Assembly (NCBI GenBank): GCA_947626815.1
Contig: CANQTN010000001.1
Span: 142,483-206,482 of the forward strand
Source: an uncultured Clostridia bacterium
GTDB lineage: Bacteria > Bacillota > Clostridia > TANB77 > CAG-508
Direction: 5' to 3'
Length of the DNA: 64,000 nt
Shown: positions 1 to 10,120 of the stretch, one piece after another
Position numbering within the stretch: position 1 is the stretch's first letter
Layout of the letters: each line of letters starts with the position of its first letter
Notes under the pieces: model-generated
The model's input: the letters and a program-made list of their open reading frames with translations, nothing else
What the model was told of the DNA's origin: nothing
Database searches by the model: none
Translations under genes and position numbers: made by a program

Positions 1-47
1 ATATAAAAATAAATTATACTTATGTGGTAAAAGGAGGAAAAAAAATC

Positions 48-1445
48 ATGAGTGGCTTAAAAGTAGAAGAAATAGTAAAGAACATAGGAGCAGAATTAGT
101 GAATGGTGACATAAAATTTGAGTGCAAAAGCTTTTCAAAAGATACAAGAACAATCCAAAAAGGAGATACATATATAGGAATAAAAGGAGAAAATTTTGAT
201 GGAAATTTATTTTGGAGAGAAGCTTTGGAAAAAGGAGCAGATTGTGTAATAGTATCTGGTATAGAATATAAAAAACAAGACTTAGAAAAGTTTAAAGACA
301 AAACAATACTAAAAGTAGAAGATACATTAAAAGCTTTATATCAGATAACAAAATTAAAAAGAAGTCTTTATGAAATACCAGTAATTGCAATAACAGGAAG
401 TGTAGGGAAAACAAGTACTAAAGATATAATATCAAATGTTGTATCACAAAAATATAAAACATTAAAAACTATTGGAAATAATAATAACTATATAGGTTTA
501 TGTTTTACAATATTGCGATTACAAGATGAAGAAGCAATGGTATTAGAAATGGGAATGAATCAATTACGAGAAATAGCTTTATTAAGTGAAATAGCAAAGC
601 CACATATATGTGTGATTACAAATATAGGAACATCACATATTGGAAATTTAGGTTCAAGAGAGAATATATTAAAGGCAAAATTAGAAATATTAGAGGGTGC
701 TCAAGATCCGATAGTGATAGTAAATAATGATAATGATTTGTTGCATAAATGGCAAGAAGAAAATAAAAAAGAAAAAGATATTGTAACATATGGGATAAAA
801 GAAAAAAGTGATATAAATGCAACAAATATTGTATTAAAACAAGAGGAAAGTGAATTTGAATGTAATTTGTGTCAAGATAATATAAAAGTGAAGGTACCCG
901 TAGGTGGAGAACATTTTGTATTAAATGCTTTAAGTGCAATATGTGTAGGTAAAGTATTAAAAATTGAGAATAGTAAAATTTTAGAAGGAATAAAAAGTTT
1001 TGAATTAACAAAAAAAAGAATGGAGATAATAAATTTAAAAAATGAGGTAAAAATTATCAATGATTCATATAATGCAAGTTTAGAATCAATAAAAGCAAGC
1101 CTAAAATATTTGATGAATTGTAAAGGAAACAGAAGAATTGCTGTATTGGGAGACATTTTAGAATTAGGAGATTATTCAGAAGAACTACATAGGCAAGTAG
1201 GAAAAGAAGTAGGTAAAAGCAAAATAGATATTTTAATATGTAGAGGAGAAAAATCTAATTATATAATAGAAGAAGCAAAAAAATTAGGAATGAAAGAGAA
1301 AAATATATATTATTTAAAAGACAATGAAGAAATTGTAAAAAAAGTAACAGAAATTATTGAGCCAAAAGATATAATTTTATTAAAAGCATCAAATGGAATG
1401 AAATTTTTTGATATAGCTGAAAATTTAAAAACGATATTGCTATAA
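48..1445 (+). CDS. murF: UDP-N-acetylmuramoyl-tripeptide--D-alanyl-D-alanine ligase
   Basis: Mur ligase motif ITGSVGKTSTKD, NDSYNAS, LGDILELGDYS; ATG at 48 follows an AGGAGG-like site (ORF track opens at 24). Confidence 0.93.
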   Translation: MSGLKVEEIVKNIGAELVNGDIKFECKSFSKDTRTIQKGDTYIGIKGENFDGNLFWREALEKGADCVIVSGIEYKKQDLEKFKDKTILKVEDTLKALYQITKLKRSLYEIPVIAITGSVGKTSTKDIISNVVSQKYKTLKTIGNNNNYIGLCFTILRLQDEEAMVLEMGMNQLREIALLSEIAKPHICVITNIGTSHIGNLGSRENILKAKLEILEGAQDPIVIVNNDNDLLHKWQEENKKEKDIVTYGIKEKSDINATNIVLKQEESEFECNLCQDNIKVKVPVGGEHFVLNALSAICVGKVLKIENSKILEGIKSFELTKKRMEIINLKNEVKIINDSYNASLESIKASLKYLMNCKGNRRIAVLGDILELGDYSEELHRQVGKEVGKSKIDILICRGEKSNYIIEEAKKLGMKEKNIYYLKDNEEIVKKVTEIIEPKDIILLKASNGMKFFDIAENLKTILL

Positions 1446-1463
1446 GAAAGGAATGAATATAAA

Positions 1464-2504
1464 GTGAAGAAGCTAGGAGTAATATTTGGAGGTATGTCAA
1501 CAGAAAATGAAATATCTGTTATATCTGCAAAATCTGTTTTAAAAAATCTGGATAGAGAAAAATATCAAATATATCCTATATATATTGATAAACGAGGAGA
1601 ATGGTATAAATATATAGAAAATAGTAATGACAGTGAAATTGAAGAAGAGATAAGAAATAAAGAGAAAATAACAAATATAATAGAGTATTTAAAAGGGTTA
1701 GATATTATATTTCCTGTATTACATGGATTATATGGAGAAGATGGAACAATACAGGGACTTTTTGAATTAATAAAAAAGCCATATGTAGGATGTAAGGTAT
1801 TGGCATCAAGTGTGGGAATGGATAAAGTTTATACTAAAATTATATTTGAAAAGGCTGGATTAAATCAAGTAAAATATGAGTATATAAGGAAATACAAAAA
1901 TAAATACATATATGTGGATAGTAATTTTAATGAACAGATATTATCAATAGAAAAAATAGTAGAAACAATTAGTAGAAAATTGAAATTTCCAATGTTTATA
2001 AAGCCATCAAACTCGGGTTCAAGTGTTGGTATTAACAAGGCAAATAATGAGGAAGAATTAAAAAAATATATAGAGTATGCAGCAGAATATGATAATAAAA
2101 TTTTAATAGAAGAAGGGATAGATGGTCAAGAAGTAGAATGTGCAGTTTTAGGGAATGAAGAAGTAATAGCATCATGTGTAGGAGAAATAATATCAGCAGA
2201 AGAATTTTACAGTTATAATGCAAAGTATAATGATGAGCAATCAAGAACATATATACCTGCAAATATTTCAGAGGAGATATCAGCAAAAATCCAAAAACAA
2301 GCAATAAAAGCTTTTAAGGCAATAAATGGAAGTGGATTATCTAGGGTAGATTTTTTTGTTGAAAAGAATACTAATAAAATTTATATTAATGAAATAAATA
2401 CATTACCAGGATTTACTAATATTAGTATGTATCCAAAATTATTTGAAAAAAGTGGAATTCCATATAAAGAATTATTAACAAGATTGATAATGAGTTGTAA
2501 TTAA
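1464..2504 (+). CDS. ddl: D-alanine--D-alanine ligase (GTG start)
   Basis: GGMSTENEISVISA N-terminus, KPSNSGSSVGI, EINTLPGFT motifs. Confidence 0.95.
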   Translation: MKKLGVIFGGMSTENEISVISAKSVLKNLDREKYQIYPIYIDKRGEWYKYIENSNDSEIEEEIRNKEKITNIIEYLKGLDIIFPVLHGLYGEDGTIQGLFELIKKPYVGCKVLASSVGMDKVYTKIIFEKAGLNQVKYEYIRKYKNKYIYVDSNFNEQILSIEKIVETISRKLKFPMFIKPSNSGSSVGINKANNEEELKKYIEYAAEYDNKILIEEGIDGQEVECAVLGNEEVIASCVGEIISAEEFYSYNAKYNDEQSRTYIPANISEEISAKIQKQAIKAFKAINGSGLSRVDFFVEKNTNKIYINEINTLPGFTNISMYPKLFEKSGIPYKELLTRLIMSCN

Positions 2505-2568
2505 TTGTGATTGTAGACATTTTTTTTAACAAAAAATTGTTAGAAAAGAATGTTTACAATCACAATTT
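2502..2568 (+). terminator. long inverted repeat / terminator after ddl
   Basis: AATTGTGATTGTAGACATTTTTTTTAAC pairs with GTTAGAAAAGAATGTTTACAATCACAATTT. Confidence 0.6.
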
Positions 2569-2627
2569 TAATTCCTTGACATTACTATTATTTATGATAT
2601 AATAGGCTTACCTGATATTTAGGGAGG

Positions 2628-3515
2628 ATGTTAAAAATGGTATATAAAAATTATTACAAAATATTAGACTTAGAAACAAGCCAAGTTTCAGTAGAAGAAA
2701 TAAAAAATGCTTATAGGCAAGCTGCTAAAAAATATCATCCAGATTTAAATATAGGGGATACATTAGCAGAAGAAAAAATAAAAGATATAAATGAAGCATA
2801 TAAGACATTATCAGTTCCAGCATCAAAAAGGAAATATGATAGAATATGGAATTCACAATTTAATAAAGAAAAAAAGGCCTTTTCATCAGAAGAAAGAAAA
2901 GGAGCAATTTTAAATATGTTTTTTGGGAAAACAGAAAAAGAAGAAAAACAAGAAAAAAATGTTTATAAAAAAGTAGGAACAAAAGGTGAAAATATCGAAA
3001 CAGAAATTAATGTAAGTTTAGATGAAGCTTTTTATGGCATGGAAAAAATGTTGTCAATTAGGGAAGTAGAAGGAAAAATAAAAAAAATTTCTGTTATTAT
3101 TCCACAAGGTATTCAAAATGGAGAAAAGATTCGTTTAATTGGACAAGGTAAAGCTAGTATAGATGGTGGAAAAAACGGAGATTTACTAATAAAAATAAAT
3201 ATTGAAGATAATAATAAATTTAAATTAAGAGATAATGATTTATATACAGATTTGTTATTAACTCCATGGGAAGCGGCATTAGGAACAAGGACAAGCGTAA
3301 AATCAATAGATGATGAAACAAAAATATATATACCACAAGGAATACAAAGTGGAGAAAGAATAAAGATTCCCAATAAAGGTTATCAAAAACAAAATGGAAG
3401 AAGAGGAGATTTAATTGCAGAAATCAAAGTAGTTGTGCCAAAGCAATTAACTGATAAAGAAAGAAAAATTTTTGAAGAATTAAGGGATGCATCAGTATTT
3501 AATCCAAGAAAATAG
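2628..3515 (+). CDS. J-domain co-chaperone, CbpA/DnaJ-like without zinc finger
   Basis: J domain with HPD (YRQAAKKYHPDLN) then DnaJ C-terminal domain; no CxxCxGxG repeats. Confidence 0.85.
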   Translation: MLKMVYKNYYKILDLETSQVSVEEIKNAYRQAAKKYHPDLNIGDTLAEEKIKDINEAYKTLSVPASKRKYDRIWNSQFNKEKKAFSSEERKGAILNMFFGKTEKEEKQEKNVYKKVGTKGENIETEINVSLDEAFYGMEKMLSIREVEGKIKKISVIIPQGIQNGEKIRLIGQGKASIDGGKNGDLLIKINIEDNNKFKLRDNDLYTDLLLTPWEAALGTRTSVKSIDDETKIYIPQGIQSGERIKIPNKGYQKQNGRRGDLIAEIKVVVPKQLTDKERKIFEELRDASVFNPRK

Positions 3516-3663
3516 TAAAAGTTATATTATTTATATATATTAATATATAGTTTTAAATAATTATTAACATAAAAAAATATTGACAAAATGCTTGAAATTA
3601 GCTATAATTAATTATAGTGTTATGAGAGCATTTTATATTTAAATCATAAAAAGGGGTGTAAAC

Positions 3664-4182
3664 ATGGAAACAATTCACGGTAAACACTTTAGCATAACAG
3701 ATCCAGAAGGAATAAGGACAGTTATATATCAAGTAAATGAAACAAAAAAGGAGTATTTAGACGAATATCCTAGATATACAGTAGAAAGATTAGATTACTC
3801 TGAAGAATTAGTAGGTAATTTAACTAGAAAAACTTTTTATGTAGAAGAGCCACAGGAAAATGGCAACCAATTAGTAATTTTATCTTTTGGAGCAGATAGA
3901 GTTGTTATAAATACAGGCTTATTACTAGGAAATGAAGTAAAAATAACAAAAAGGCCAGAGCCTTTTCAATTTAATACATTGTATTCGGAAGAAGAAATGG
4001 AATATAAAAACTTTCAATATACGCCTAATCTACAAAGACCAATAACTATTATAGATCCAGAAACTACAGAAGAAGTAAAACCAATGCTTTATTTTGATGA
4101 AAGAACAAATGAAGTAAGAGGTAAATGTAAATTAAAACCATACAAATCTTATTTCGCATTCGAAATAAGAGAAAAGAAGTAG
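3664..4182 (+). CDS. hypothetical protein
   Basis: clean ORF with RBS (AAAAAGGGGTG). Confidence 0.7.
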   Translation: METIHGKHFSITDPEGIRTVIYQVNETKKEYLDEYPRYTVERLDYSEELVGNLTRKTFYVEEPQENGNQLVILSFGADRVVINTGLLLGNEVKITKRPEPFQFNTLYSEEEMEYKNFQYTPNLQRPITIIDPETTEEVKPMLYFDERTNEVRGKCKLKPYKSYFAFEIREKK

Positions 4183-4193
4183 GAGGGACTATT

Positions 4194-4475
4194 ATGTCAG
4201 AAAATAAAAAGCAAGGAAATGCGCAAATTCCGAGGGAGGCTATATCAGGAGCAGCAGGGCAGAATGCACAGTTTTATGTTGCATCTATAAGTAATGAGCA
4301 AATATTAGAAAATAGTCTTAATGATACATATGAAACAAAAGTGACAAATCAATATATGAGAGATATAAAAAGTATAGACTTACAACAAGGCTCAGTTATT
4401 AAAGCATATGATAATGAACCAAAATTATCAGTTAATCAAAAATCAAGAAATCAAGAAATAGGCAGAGAAGAATAA
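4194..4475 (+). CDS. hypothetical protein
   Basis: ORF with RBS, tightly spaced with neighbours. Confidence 0.65.
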   Translation: MSENKKQGNAQIPREAISGAAGQNAQFYVASISNEQILENSLNDTYETKVTNQYMRDIKSIDLQQGSVIKAYDNEPKLSVNQKSRNQEIGREE

Positions 4476-4487
4476 TTACAAAAGAAG

Positions 4488-6507
4488 GTGAAATTTATGA
4501 ATTATAAGATATCAGGAGCAATCAAAAAAAATCGAATTAATTTTATAATATTTGCAGTACTATGGATATTTATAGCCATAGTATTTGTTTCATCATTTGC
4601 TTATAGCTCACATATGGCAGGAGTAAGTGGAAAAACTGATATTCAGGTATTTTTGCAAACTTTTGTAAAGTCGATAGGACATCCATTTCAGACAATGGGT
4701 AATATAATTTCAGGAGGGGCTATAGGTACATATTTTTCAACATTATTAGTTGTAACTATATTTTATGCAGTGTTTTTCTTTATAGGCTTTTTCAAATCAG
4801 CTCCGAAAAATGAATATTCTGATATTGAACATGGTTCAAGTGATTGGAGCCAAAGAGGAGAGCAATATCAAGTATTGAGTAAAGACACAGGAATAATATT
4901 AGCAGAAGGAAACTATTTACCAGTTGATAAAAGAGGAAATGTTAATGTCTTAGTAGTTGGACGGTTCTGGATCTGGTAAATCAGCATCATATTCAATACC
5001 AAATGCATATCAATGTTTGGGATCATATGTATTTACAGACCCAAAAGGGGAATTATATGATAGAACAGCAGGATATTTAAAAGATAAAGGATATGAAATA
5101 AAAGTATTAAATTTAGTAAGACCACAATATAGTGATGGATATAATCCATTAATGCATATATCATCAGAACTAGATGTAGACGTAATAGCAAATACAATAG
5201 TAAAAGGACAACAAGCAGAAGGAGGAAAATCAGACCCATATTGGGATGATATGGCAGAAATGCTATTAAAAGCCTTAATATATTATTTAATAGCAACAAG
5301 ACCAGAAGAAGAGCAAAATTTAGCAAGTTGTGCGGAATTAGTAAGAGCAGCAAATAACAATGGTGGAAGTAATTTACTTACAGAACTTATAAGTCAATTA
5401 CCTTATGATCATCCAGCAAGGATGTATTATAAATCAATAGAAATTGCACCAGAAAAAACATATAGTTCTATATTAAGCTCTTTGCAGTCAAAGTTAGGTA
5501 AATTTGACTCAAAAGAAATAGCAGAATTAACATCAACAGATACAATAAATTTTGAAGAAATTGGAAGTAGAAAAACAGCAGTATATGTTATATCATCTGA
5601 TACACATACAGCATATGACTTTTTATTAACAATATTTTTCTCACAAATGATTCAACAATTATATGACTATGCAGATCAAAATGGTGGAAGATTAAAAGAA
5701 TCAACATTTTTTATACTAGATGAGTTTGCGAATATAGGAAAAATTCCAGACTTTGATAAAAAGATATCAACATCAAGAAGTAGAAAAATATCATTTAGTG
5801 TTATATTACAAAATATAGATCAATTAGAAGCAGTATATGAAAAGTCATATGAAACAATAATGGGTAACTGTGATACGCATTTATTCTTAGGAAGCAATTC
5901 TTATAAAACAGTAGAATATTTTTCTAAAGCATTAGGAGAAAAAACAATAGAAAGAGATAGTACCTCAATAAACAGAGATAGGCAGAACTGGAGAACAGGA
6001 AAATCTGTATCAGATCAAGTAATGGCAAGAGCATTAATGACGCCAGATGAACTTCGTAGAATGGATAATGATGATTGTATTATATATGAAAAAGGAATAA
6101 AACCTGTAAAAGCTAAAAAATTCTATTACTTCAAAAAGCCAATGGCTAAAAAAATGGCTGCATTAGAAATAAGTCATAATGATATTGGAGAAATTGATAG
6201 AGGAGTATGGAGAAAATACAATCCATATAATCCGTATGTAGAAGAGGACAATACTAAAGTGCAAAATTTAAAAGTAGAATCATTAGATGATTTATTTACT
6301 GATATTACAGAAGAAACTCAAACTAAGGAAGAAATATCACAACCACAGGAAATGCAGCAAGCAAATACTAATATTGTAGATGAAAAATATGATTCAAACT
6401 TAAAATTAGGTCTAGAAGATTTTGAGGAAAGTAAAGAAGAGGAAGCATATGACTTACAAAAAGAATTGGAAGCTAAATTTGATGAATTATTTGGACCTAT
6501 AGATTAA
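4488..6507 (+). CDS. VirD4/TraG-type coupling ATPase; needs +1 shift at CGG 4962-4964
   Basis: ORFs 4488-4979 and 4957-6507 join to ...NVLVVGGSGSGKSASYSIPN... when the C of CGG is skipped; FILDEFANIGKIPDF Walker B; joined length minus 1 is a multiple of 3. Confidence 0.88.
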
Positions 6508-6560
6508 ATAGAAGGGAATAAGGGATTAAAAAGATCCTATATTCCCTATTAATTTTTCTT
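6508..6560 (+). terminator. putative terminator hairpin after virD4-like gene
   Basis: GAAGGGAATAAGGGAT...ATTCCCTATTAATTTTT. Confidence 0.55.
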
Positions 6561-6581
6561 AAAAGCCTTGATTTTTTAGAA

Positions 6582-6791
6582 GTAACAGTTCAGTGGTCAA
6601 TAGTGCAAATGGTCAATGATAATATATTATTTATGCAGTAACAATTCGGGGGGACCAACAAGTTACAGCTTGTTAATAAAATTTTATAATTTATTATAAA
6701 ATTTTAGGTACAATCTGTTATGCAGTTGGGAGTTACAAATAAATAATATATTATCATTGACCATTTGCACTATTGACTAGTAAACTGTTAC
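6582..6791. repeat. MITE-like palindromic element, copy A (reverse orientation), with 8-bp TSD
   Basis: TIR GTAACAGTT...AACTGTTAC; flanked by direct repeat TTTTAGAA at 6574-6581 and 6792-6799; core shared with copies near 26.1, 36.6, 40.6, 47.8 and 58.1 kb. Confidence 0.85.
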
Positions 6792-6914
6792 TTTTAGAAA
6801 ATATTAATTCTGTTTTTTGCTTGATAAAATGGAAAAAATATAGTAAAATGTCAGCATAAAATATGAAAAAGGAGGAAAGAATGTTAGCTATATGGCTAAC
6901 ATGAATTTTAAAAT

Positions 6915-8000
6915 ATGAAATTTGTACATATAGCAGATATGCATTTTGATAGTCCATTTGTAAGTCTTTCTGACAAAGATATATTAGGTGACTTAAGAAG
7001 AATGGAGCAAAGAAGAGCATTTAAAAAAGTGATTGAATATATAAAAGAAAATAACATAGAATATTTATTTATTTCAGGGGATTTATATGAAAATAAATAT
7101 ATAAGATTATCAACTATTGAATATATAAATAAATTATTTACGGAGATACCAAATACAAAAATTTTTATATCTCCAGGAAATCATGATCCATATATAAAAA
7201 ATTCATATTATAATAAATTTAATTGGAGTGAAAATGTAAAAATATTTAAATCTGAAATAGAAAAGATAGAAACAGAAGAAGCGAATATATATGGATTTGG
7301 ATTTGACGATTTTTATTGTACAGATTGTGGGATAAGAGAATTAAAAATTGAAGAAAAAGAAAAAATGAATATATTAGTAATTCATGGAACTCTACAAGGA
7401 GCAGACTTAGAAGAAAAACAGTATAATTCGTTAAATGTGAAAATGCTGAAGGAAAAAGGATTTGATTATATAGCATTGGGTCATATTCATAAATTAAATT
7501 ATAGTACAGAAGAAAATCAAAGGATAGTATATCCTAGTTCAACTATTTCATTGGGATTTGATGAACAAGGTGAACATGGTATGATAGTAGGAGAACTAAC
7601 AAAAGAGACAATAAACTTAAAATTTATACAAATAGATGAAGAAATATTTAAAGAAATAAAAATTGATGTAAGTGATATAAACTCTAAAGAAGAATTAATA
7701 GAAAACATAAATAAAATAGAAATAAAATCAAATGAATACATAAAAATAATATTAATTGGAAATAGAAAATTTGAAATAAATAAATTTGAAATATTAAAAT
7801 ACATTGAAAATGAAAGAATAATAAAAATAAAAAACCATACTAAATTAGCATATAATTTAGATGAATTGGTAAATGAAAATACATTAAAAGGATTATATGC
7901 AAAAGAAATGCTAAATAAATTACAACAAGAAAATTTATCAGAAGAAGAAAGACAAATAATAGAAAAAGCAGTAGAAATAGGATTTGAGGCTTTAGAATAA
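6915..8000 (+). CDS. metallophosphoesterase DNA repair exonuclease, SbcD/YhaO-like
   Basis: HIADMHFDSPF, SGDLYE, SPGNHD, GHIHK motifs. Confidence 0.88.
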   Translation: MKFVHIADMHFDSPFVSLSDKDILGDLRRMEQRRAFKKVIEYIKENNIEYLFISGDLYENKYIRLSTIEYINKLFTEIPNTKIFISPGNHDPYIKNSYYNKFNWSENVKIFKSEIEKIETEEANIYGFGFDDFYCTDCGIRELKIEEKEKMNILVIHGTLQGADLEEKQYNSLNVKMLKEKGFDYIALGHIHKLNYSTEENQRIVYPSSTISLGFDEQGEHGMIVGELTKETINLKFIQIDEEIFKEIKIDVSDINSKEELIENINKIEIKSNEYIKIILIGNRKFEINKFEILKYIENERIIKIKNHTKLAYNLDELVNENTLKGLYAKEMLNKLQQENLSEEERQIIEKAVEIGFEALE

Positions 8001-8040
8001 AAACTTTATTTTACTGTCAAATTTAAAAGGAGTGAATTTT

Positions 8041-9969
8041 TTGAAAATAAATAAATTGAAAATAAATTCATATGGAAAATTAAAAGAAAAAGAAGTTGAA
8101 TTTAAAGAACATATAAATATTGTATATGGAAAAAATGAATCAGGAAAATCTACATTAATAAATTTTATAATGAATTCTTTTTATGGAATTTCAAAAAATA
8201 AAAATGGGAAAGAATATTCAAATTTGGAAAAATACACTCCTTGGGTAGGAGACGATTTTTCAGGGAAATTAGAATATGAATTAGATAACAAAGAAAAATT
8301 TGAAATATTTAGAGATTTTAAAAAGAAAAATCCTAAAATTTATAATAGCAAGATGGAAGATATTTCAAAGCAATTTAATATTGATAAGTCAAAAGGAAAT
8401 GAATTTTTTTATGAACAAACAAAAATAGATGAGCAATTATTTTTATCAACAATTTTAGTAAATCAAGAGGAAATAAAACTAGGAAAACAAGATCAGAATA
8501 TATTAATACAAAAGATTGCTAATTTAGTTGGAACAGGTGATGACAATATTTCCTTTAAAAGAACAATGGATAGAATAGATAGACGAAAATTAGACGAAAT
8601 AGGAACAGATAGATCGAGAGAAAAGCCAATTAATATAATTACTAGAGAAATTTATGAATTAGAGAATGAAAAACAAGAAATAGAAAAAGATATAGATGTA
8701 AAATATGAAATTGAGGAAAATAAAAATAAATTAAATGCTGAAATAGAAAAATTAGAAAGTGAAAATAAATTTTTAAAAGAAATAAAATTAATAAATGAAA
8801 ATGAAAAAATAGAAAAAGAAAAAATAAATTTAAAAATAAATTTAAAAAATGAAAATGATGAAAAAATAAATTTGATAAAAAATAGTATAAATGAAATAAA
8901 TTCAAAAAATGAAAATATTTATGAAGAAAGTAAAAAAATAAATTTAGAAAAAAATAAATTAAATAAAAAAATAATAATAATATTTTTATTTTTTATATTA
9001 ATAAATGTTTTACAATTTATTTTTGTAAAAAATAAATATTTTAATTATATTTTTCTCCTTACAGTGCCAATGGTTTTATTTTTTTATTTTATTTTAAAAA
9101 ATAAAATAAAAATTAAAGAAAAAAATACAAAAAATAAATTAGAAAAAATAGAATCAGAAGTTAATAATTTAAATAATGAAAAAAATTTAATAGAAAAAAA
9201 TAATTTGGAATTAGAAAATGAAATAAATAAATTAAAAAATAATTTTAATTTAAAGATAAATTTACAAATTGAAAAAATAAAAAATAAATTTTCTAATCAA
9301 TTAGAATTGGATAAAATAAATTATTTAATAAATTCCGAAAATAATAATTTAGAAATTCAAAATATAGAAAATGAATTAAATAATAAAAAAATAAAATTAC
9401 ATACATTGGAATTAGATTATAAAAATATAGAACCAAAATTAGAAAAATTATCAAAAATAGAAGAAAAATTAGTTAACGATAATGAAAAAATGACAACCTT
9501 AAGAAGACTAGAAAGAAGTATGAATTTAGCAAAAGAAACTTTAAATAAAGTTTATGAAGAAATGAAAAATACAGTAACACCCAAATTTACACAAGAGCTT
9601 TCAAAAACAGTATCTAAAATTACAAGTGAAAAATATCAAAATGTAAAATTTAGTGATGATATTGGTTTAATAGTAGAAGTTGAAAATGGAAGTTATGTGC
9701 CAATATCTAGGTTAAGCATAGGTACAATTGATCAATTATATTTATCTTTAAGATTAGCAATGGTAGAAGAATTATCGGAAGAAAGGATGCCAATATTTTT
9801 AGATGAAGCATTTGCTTATTATGATACAGAAAGATTAAAAAATATTTTAAAATATTTGGATGAAAGACTAAAAAAATATCAAATAATAATTTTTACATGT
9901 ACAAAAAGAGAAGAAGAAGTATTAAAAGATCTGAAAATACCATTTAATTTAATAAATATTGCAGATTAA
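8041..9969 (+). CDS. SMC/SbcC-like AAA ATPase, YhaN-like (TTG start)
   Basis: YGKNESGKSTLINFI Walker A, LSIGTIDQLYLSLRLA signature, long coiled coil with central hydrophobic segments. Confidence 0.85.
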   Translation: MKINKLKINSYGKLKEKEVEFKEHINIVYGKNESGKSTLINFIMNSFYGISKNKNGKEYSNLEKYTPWVGDDFSGKLEYELDNKEKFEIFRDFKKKNPKIYNSKMEDISKQFNIDKSKGNEFFYEQTKIDEQLFLSTILVNQEEIKLGKQDQNILIQKIANLVGTGDDNISFKRTMDRIDRRKLDEIGTDRSREKPINIITREIYELENEKQEIEKDIDVKYEIEENKNKLNAEIEKLESENKFLKEIKLINENEKIEKEKINLKINLKNENDEKINLIKNSINEINSKNENIYEESKKINLEKNKLNKKIIIIFLFFILINVLQFIFVKNKYFNYIFLLTVPMVLFFYFILKNKIKIKEKNTKNKLEKIESEVNNLNNEKNLIEKNNLELENEINKLKNNFNLKINLQIEKIKNKFSNQLELDKINYLINSENNNLEIQNIENELNNKKIKLHTLELDYKNIEPKLEKLSKIEEKLVNDNEKMTTLRRLERSMNLAKETLNKVYEEMKNTVTPKFTQELSKTVSKITSEKYQNVKFSDDIGLIVEVENGSYVPISRLSIGTIDQLYLSLRLAMVEELSEERMPIFLDEAFAYYDTERLKNILKYLDERLKKYQIIIFTCTKREEEVLKDLKIPFNLINIAD

Positions 9970-10120
9970 TTATTAAAAAAATTCTTTAGTGATATAAAAA
10001 AATTGTTTATTGACTAATTTTGAGCTTTAATATATAATGTACATGGATTGTTTTTCGACCAACAGCTTATATTCCTTAATTAAGAAGTATACTGTACATT
10101 AAAAAATAGGAGAGATAAAC

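Noticed and set aside
616-1011. Minus-strand ORF inside murF, and similar antisense ORFs throughout (e.g. 5033-5353, 8642-8905, 11427-12392, 43586-43900, 61986-62258)
   Set aside because: Low-complexity Leu/Phe/Ile/Ser-rich translations of AT-rich coding DNA on the opposite strand, without RBS or recognisable domains.
9990-10115. Possible riboswitch upstream of the trans-sulfuration enzyme gene
   Set aside because: A short imperfect palindrome (ATGTACA...TGTACAT) is visible, but nothing matches a SAM riboswitch or T-box core; more likely a promoter/operator, not supportable further.
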